8,374 nt of DNA, taken from Rhodoferax sp. (GTDB lineage: Bacteria > Pseudomonadota > Gammaproteobacteria > Burkholderiales > Burkholderiaceae). The translations under genes and the position numbers were made by a program. How positions within the stretch are numbered: position 1 is the first letter of the stretch; every line of letters starts with the position of its first letter. Shown one piece after another: positions 6,290 to 8,374 of the stretch. The stretch is taken from NCBI GenBank assembly GCA_020048295.1, contig JAIFMT010000025.1:1-8374 (forward strand). Reading direction: 5' to 3'. A model generated the notes under the pieces. The model was given only the letters and a program-made list of their open reading frames with translations, was not told where the DNA came from and searched no databases.

Positions 6290-7477
6290 ATGAGCCTTCT
6301 GACGCGCTGCCCGGCTTGCGAAACGCTGTACAAGCTGGTGCCAGACCAGTTGCGGATATCCCAGGGCTGGGTCAAGTGTGGCCAATGCGGCGAAATCTTT
6401 GATGCATCCAAGCACTTGATTCAGCTGGCAATTGAAGCGCCGCGTGCGCCGGAGTCGCCTGTCAATTCGGTTGAAGCGGATGCGAACTCCGATGTGAAGT
6501 TGCTTGACACGCCCGGGGCGGTTTTTTCTGTGATTTCGGACGCTGATGTGCCCGGCACGCAGGCGGCTTCTGCGCCAGACAGCGTCGCGGCATCAGCACC
6601 AGCGGTGGCCACTGACCGTGATGCGCAGGTCGAGGTCGCGCCGGACATCGCGCCAAATGCCTACGAGCGTGATCTGCCTGTACCTGCGACGGATGCACCG
6701 GCAGATGTGATCGTGTCGCCGCCGGCTGGCCTCGCCACGTATGAAGAAGCTTTGGTGAGGCATCCAGAGTCTTTGGGGTCCGAGACGATGCACAACCTGT
6801 TGCCCGACGAGGCAAGTCCAAGGGTCGCTGCGACACTTGGGGCTGATGCAATCGGCGTTTCTAGCGCACAGCGCGACGAGGGATCAGCGGTTGTTGAATC
6901 AATGGCAGATACAGCGCCGAACCTGGCACAGCTCGAGTCAGATCAAGAGCATCCTCAGGCATCCTTTTTAGGGGATTCCGGGCGCCGCTCGATCTGGTAT
7001 CAGCGCAAAGGTCAATGGATTTTGGCGCTGGCAGTGTTTGTATTGGGTGCTGGCTTGTTGTTTCAGGGGATTTTCTGGGAACGTGATCGCTGGGCGGCCA
7101 GCTATCCAGCCTTGAAGCCAATGCTACAGCAACTGTGCCAGCCGTGGAATTGTTCGGTGCAGCCACTGCAGCGCGTGGATGCCATGGCTGTTGATGCCGT
7201 GACGTTTAACCGCGTTAACGCAGGCGGCTACCGCTTGCGCTTTGTTCTAAAAAATCTTTCTCCGTTATCCCTGGCCTTGCCCAACGTGGAGTTGACGTTG
7301 ACCGATACCCAGGAGCAGGTCCTGGTGCGTCGGGTTTTGTCCCGGCACGAACTATTTGCCGCGCAGCAAGAATTTTTGCCTGGCGCGGAGTTGCCGGTGG
7401 TCCTGTTTCTGCGGCTTGAGTTGGGCGAGGCCGCACCGCGCGACATGGGATACCGCGTGCTGGCGTTTTACCCCTGA
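6290..7477 (+). CDS. Zinc-ribbon membrane protein with DUF3426 C-terminal domain
   Basis: Function is unknown; this family often follows prmA in betaproteobacteria. The 395-residue product begins with a zinc ribbon of the MJ0042 type, with Cys7-x2-Cys10 and Cys30-x2-Cys33 flanking LYKLVPDQLRISQGWVKC. A long acidic, Ala/Pro/Val-rich low-complexity linker runs from about 45 to 230. One membrane segment lies at about 243-261, preceded by Arg/Lys residues, so the zinc ribbon should be cytoplasmic and the C-terminus periplasmic. The DUF3426 domain covers about 270-395, with a Cys pair (Cys283, Cys288) just after the membrane segment and a PGAELPVVLFLRL strand near the end. The start at ATG 6290 is fixed by the zinc ribbon. 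Tethering of a cytoplasmic partner to the membrane is one possible role, but this is inference. It is the last + strand gene before a convergent gene. Confidence 0.88.
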   Translation: MSLLTRCPACETLYKLVPDQLRISQGWVKCGQCGEIFDASKHLIQLAIEAPRAPESPVNSVEADANSDVKLLDTPGAVFSVISDADVPGTQAASAPDSVAASAPAVATDRDAQVEVAPDIAPNAYERDLPVPATDAPADVIVSPPAGLATYEEALVRHPESLGSETMHNLLPDEASPRVAATLGADAIGVSSAQRDEGSAVVESMADTAPNLAQLESDQEHPQASFLGDSGRRSIWYQRKGQWILALAVFVLGAGLLFQGIFWERDRWAASYPALKPMLQQLCQPWNCSVQPLQRVDAMAVDAVTFNRVNAGGYRLRFVLKNLSPLSLALPNVELTLTDTQEQVLVRRVLSRHELFAAQQEFLPGAELPVVLFLRLELGEAAPRDMGYRVLAFYP

Positions 7478-7514
7478 AAGAAAAACCCGGTGAACCGTGG
7501 CATCGGACCGGGTT
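7478..7514 (-). terminator. Rho-independent terminator of the histone H1-like gene
   Basis: ACCGGGTT (7507-7514) and AACCCGGT (7484-7491) form a perfect 8-bp stem around a 15-base loop. On the minus strand the stem runs directly into TTTTTCTT (complement of 7478-7485). It begins 18 bases past the histone gene's stop. The U-tract is present only in the minus orientation, so it serves that gene; the + strand DUF3426 gene ends at 7477, right against it, and has no separate terminator that I can see. Confidence 0.85.
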
Positions 7515-7532
7515 GCCCGCCAAATCGGAACT

Positions 7533-8006
7533 TCAGGGCTTGGTGCCGGTAGGAAATGGCCAGTTGGCACCAGGGTTGAGCGTGGTGTGTGCAGGAGTCG
7601 CTGGTTTTGCCGTGGCCGCCTTGGGCTGTTTCCTTGCAACCGGTGCTGCCACCACCGCCGCTTTTTTGACCGGGACAGTTTTTTTGGTTGGGGAAGCTTT
7701 TTTAGCCACGACAGCCTTTTTTGCAGCCGCAGGGCTGGCCACTGCGGCTGACGCGGCAGCGGGCTGCGCGATGGCTTTCTTTGCTGGCACGGCCTTTTTG
7801 GCAACCGTTTTCTTGGCCGGTTCTGCCGCCTTGACTTGGGCAACTTCTTTTGCGGCCGCTGGTTTTTTGGCCGTTGCAATCACGCTGGCCTTCTTGGCTG
7901 CTGTGGCGGCTTTGACGACTATTGGCTTCTTGACGGGTGCGGTCGCTGGGGTGGCCTCGGGTGCAGGAGCCGCCTTCTTTGCGGCTGGTTTTTTTGCGGT
8001 TGCCAT
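7533..8006 (-). CDS. Histone H1-like Ala/Lys-rich DNA-binding protein
   Basis: This 157-residue, strongly basic, low-complexity protein consists mainly of Ala, Lys, Val and Pro, with repeated KK-containing units such as AAKKA, VAKKA and PAKKT from residue 5 to about 135. This is the style of bacterial proteins resembling the C-terminal tail of eukaryotic histone H1 (compare AlgP of Pseudomonas and Hc1/Hc2 of Chlamydia), which bind and compact DNA non-specifically. Such genes are common next to nrdB in Burkholderiales. The last 17 residues (TTLNPGANWPFPTGTKP) differ: they are not a Lys repeat, and similar tails occur in related proteins as far as I recall. A strong ribosome site, AAGGAG (8014-8019 on the minus strand), sits 7 bases from ATG. 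A strong terminator follows, so it can be expressed on its own. The opposite strand is also open across the gene, but only because of its composition. Confidence 0.9.
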   Translation of the reverse strand: MATAKKPAAKKAAPAPEATPATAPVKKPIVVKAATAAKKASVIATAKKPAAAKEVAQVKAAEPAKKTVAKKAVPAKKAIAQPAAASAAVASPAAAKKAVVAKKASPTKKTVPVKKAAVVAAPVARKQPKAATAKPATPAHTTLNPGANWPFPTGTKP

Positions 8007-8067
8007 TCGAAATCTCCTTGATCAGTTTGTAACGGGCACTTCAAGCATTACTAAACGCACAAAGTGA

Positions 8068-8102
8068 TTCAAGCGCTTGGGCAGCACGCACAAGCGCTTG
8101 AA
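8068..8102. promoter_or_regulatory. Twin palindromes between nrdB and the histone H1-like gene
   Basis: The perfect 10-bp palindrome CAAGCGCTTG occurs twice (8070-8079 and 8091-8100), with centres 21 bp apart, close to two helical turns. With flanking bases the two make a 12-bp inverted repeat, TTCAAGCGCTTG and CAAGCGCTTGAA, around an 11-base spacer. It could be a pair of operator sites for a dimeric regulator upstream of the histone gene, or an RNA hairpin at the end of nrdB. No T-tract follows in the minus direction, so a classic terminator is less likely. The regulator is unknown. Confidence 0.5.
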
Positions 8103-8174
8103 CGCGGGAGCACCGGTGGTTCAACCGCCCGGGCGGATTGACAACTTGTGCAATGGGGAGTGTCATGGTGGTGT

Positions 8175-8374
8175 TCATTCCCAGGACAGCGCGCCGCCGG
8201 ACTGGTATTCAATGACGCGGGTTTCGAAAAAGTTGCGTTCCTTTTTCAGGTCGATCATTTCACTCATCCAGGGGAACGGATTTTCTTCATTGGGAAACAG
8301 CGCCTCCAGTCCGATCTGGGTGGCACGTCGGTTGGCGATATAGCGCAGGTAGCCTTTGAACATCGAGGCGTTCA
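8175..8374 (-). CDS. nrdB: Ribonucleotide-diphosphate reductase, beta subunit, 3' part
   Basis: NrdB is the radical-bearing small subunit of class I ribonucleotide reductase, which with NrdA makes deoxyribonucleotides. Only the last 65 residues are visible; the gene enters from the right edge on the minus strand. They read NASMFKGYLRYIANRRATQIGL, then NPFPWMSEMIDLKKERNFFETRV, and end IEYQSGGALSWE. This matches the C-terminal part of the NrdB group common in Burkholderiales. The last residues of NrdB bind NrdA, and the Tyr in IEYQ may be the radical-transfer tyrosine, though that is inference by analogy. The stop is TCA on the plus strand at 8175-8177. The radical-site and metal ligands lie outside the window. 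Confidence 0.93.
   Translation of the reverse strand, partial: NASMFKGYLRYIANRRATQIGLEALFPNEENPFPWMSEMIDLKKERNFFETRVIEYQSGGALSWE

Noticed and set aside
7513..8067. Plus-strand open frame of 184 codons rich in Ala, Phe and Gly over the histone gene
   Set aside because: It is the mirror of Ala/Lys codons on the minus strand, which read as Ala/Phe-type codons, and it runs through the histone gene's terminator and ribosome site. It looks membrane-like only because of composition.

Overview
This looks like a chromosomal segment from a betaproteobacterium, most likely order Burkholderiales and close to Comamonadaceae (Rhodoferax/Polaromonas-like). The evidence is the protein sequences, the GC-rich coding style, and the gene order: rpsI, a DUF6776-like gene, a bactofilin and erpA; then accB-accC-prmA and a zinc-ribbon/DUF3426 gene; then an Ala/Lys-rich histone H1-like gene next to nrdB. 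The taxonomic call comes from recalled gene order and protein style, not from a search. I see no mobile element, CRISPR array, tRNA, rRNA or prophage.

Left part (1-2079, all + strand): the 3' end of rpsI (ribosomal protein S9) ends in a hairpin that probably terminates transcription. Next come a single-pass membrane protein with a coiled coil (DUF6776-like), a small bactofilin whose real start is ATG 1252, and erpA, an A-type iron-sulfur carrier with its three cysteines intact.

Middle part (2080-3402, + strand): after a 196-base gap come a conserved but uncharacterised protein of 195 residues and a TlpA/ResA-like membrane-anchored thioredoxin that starts at TTG and overlaps the preceding stop by three bases. 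The uncharacterised protein carries a stretch resembling the active-site loop of a nucleotidyltransferase, with one catalytic aspartate apparently replaced.

Fatty-acid block (3403-7477, + strand): a 120-base leader with promoter-like boxes and a 16-bp inverted repeat precedes accB (biotin carboxyl carrier) and accC (biotin carboxylase), which together form half of acetyl-CoA carboxylase. Close behind are prmA (ribosomal protein L11 methyltransferase) and a zinc-ribbon membrane protein with a DUF3426 tail. Gaps of 15, 12 and 28 bases suggest one transcript.

Right part (7478-8374, - strand): a histone H1-like basic protein converges on the fatty-acid block and ends in a clear intrinsic terminator at 7478-7514. 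Upstream of it lies the 3' end of nrdB, the small subunit of class I ribonucleotide reductase. The 168-base gap between them holds two identical 10-bp palindromes spaced 21 bp centre to centre, the best candidate for an undescribed regulatory site here. Overall this is core-genome housekeeping DNA. I found no convincing novel multi-gene system, only a few sites and proteins worth a second look.
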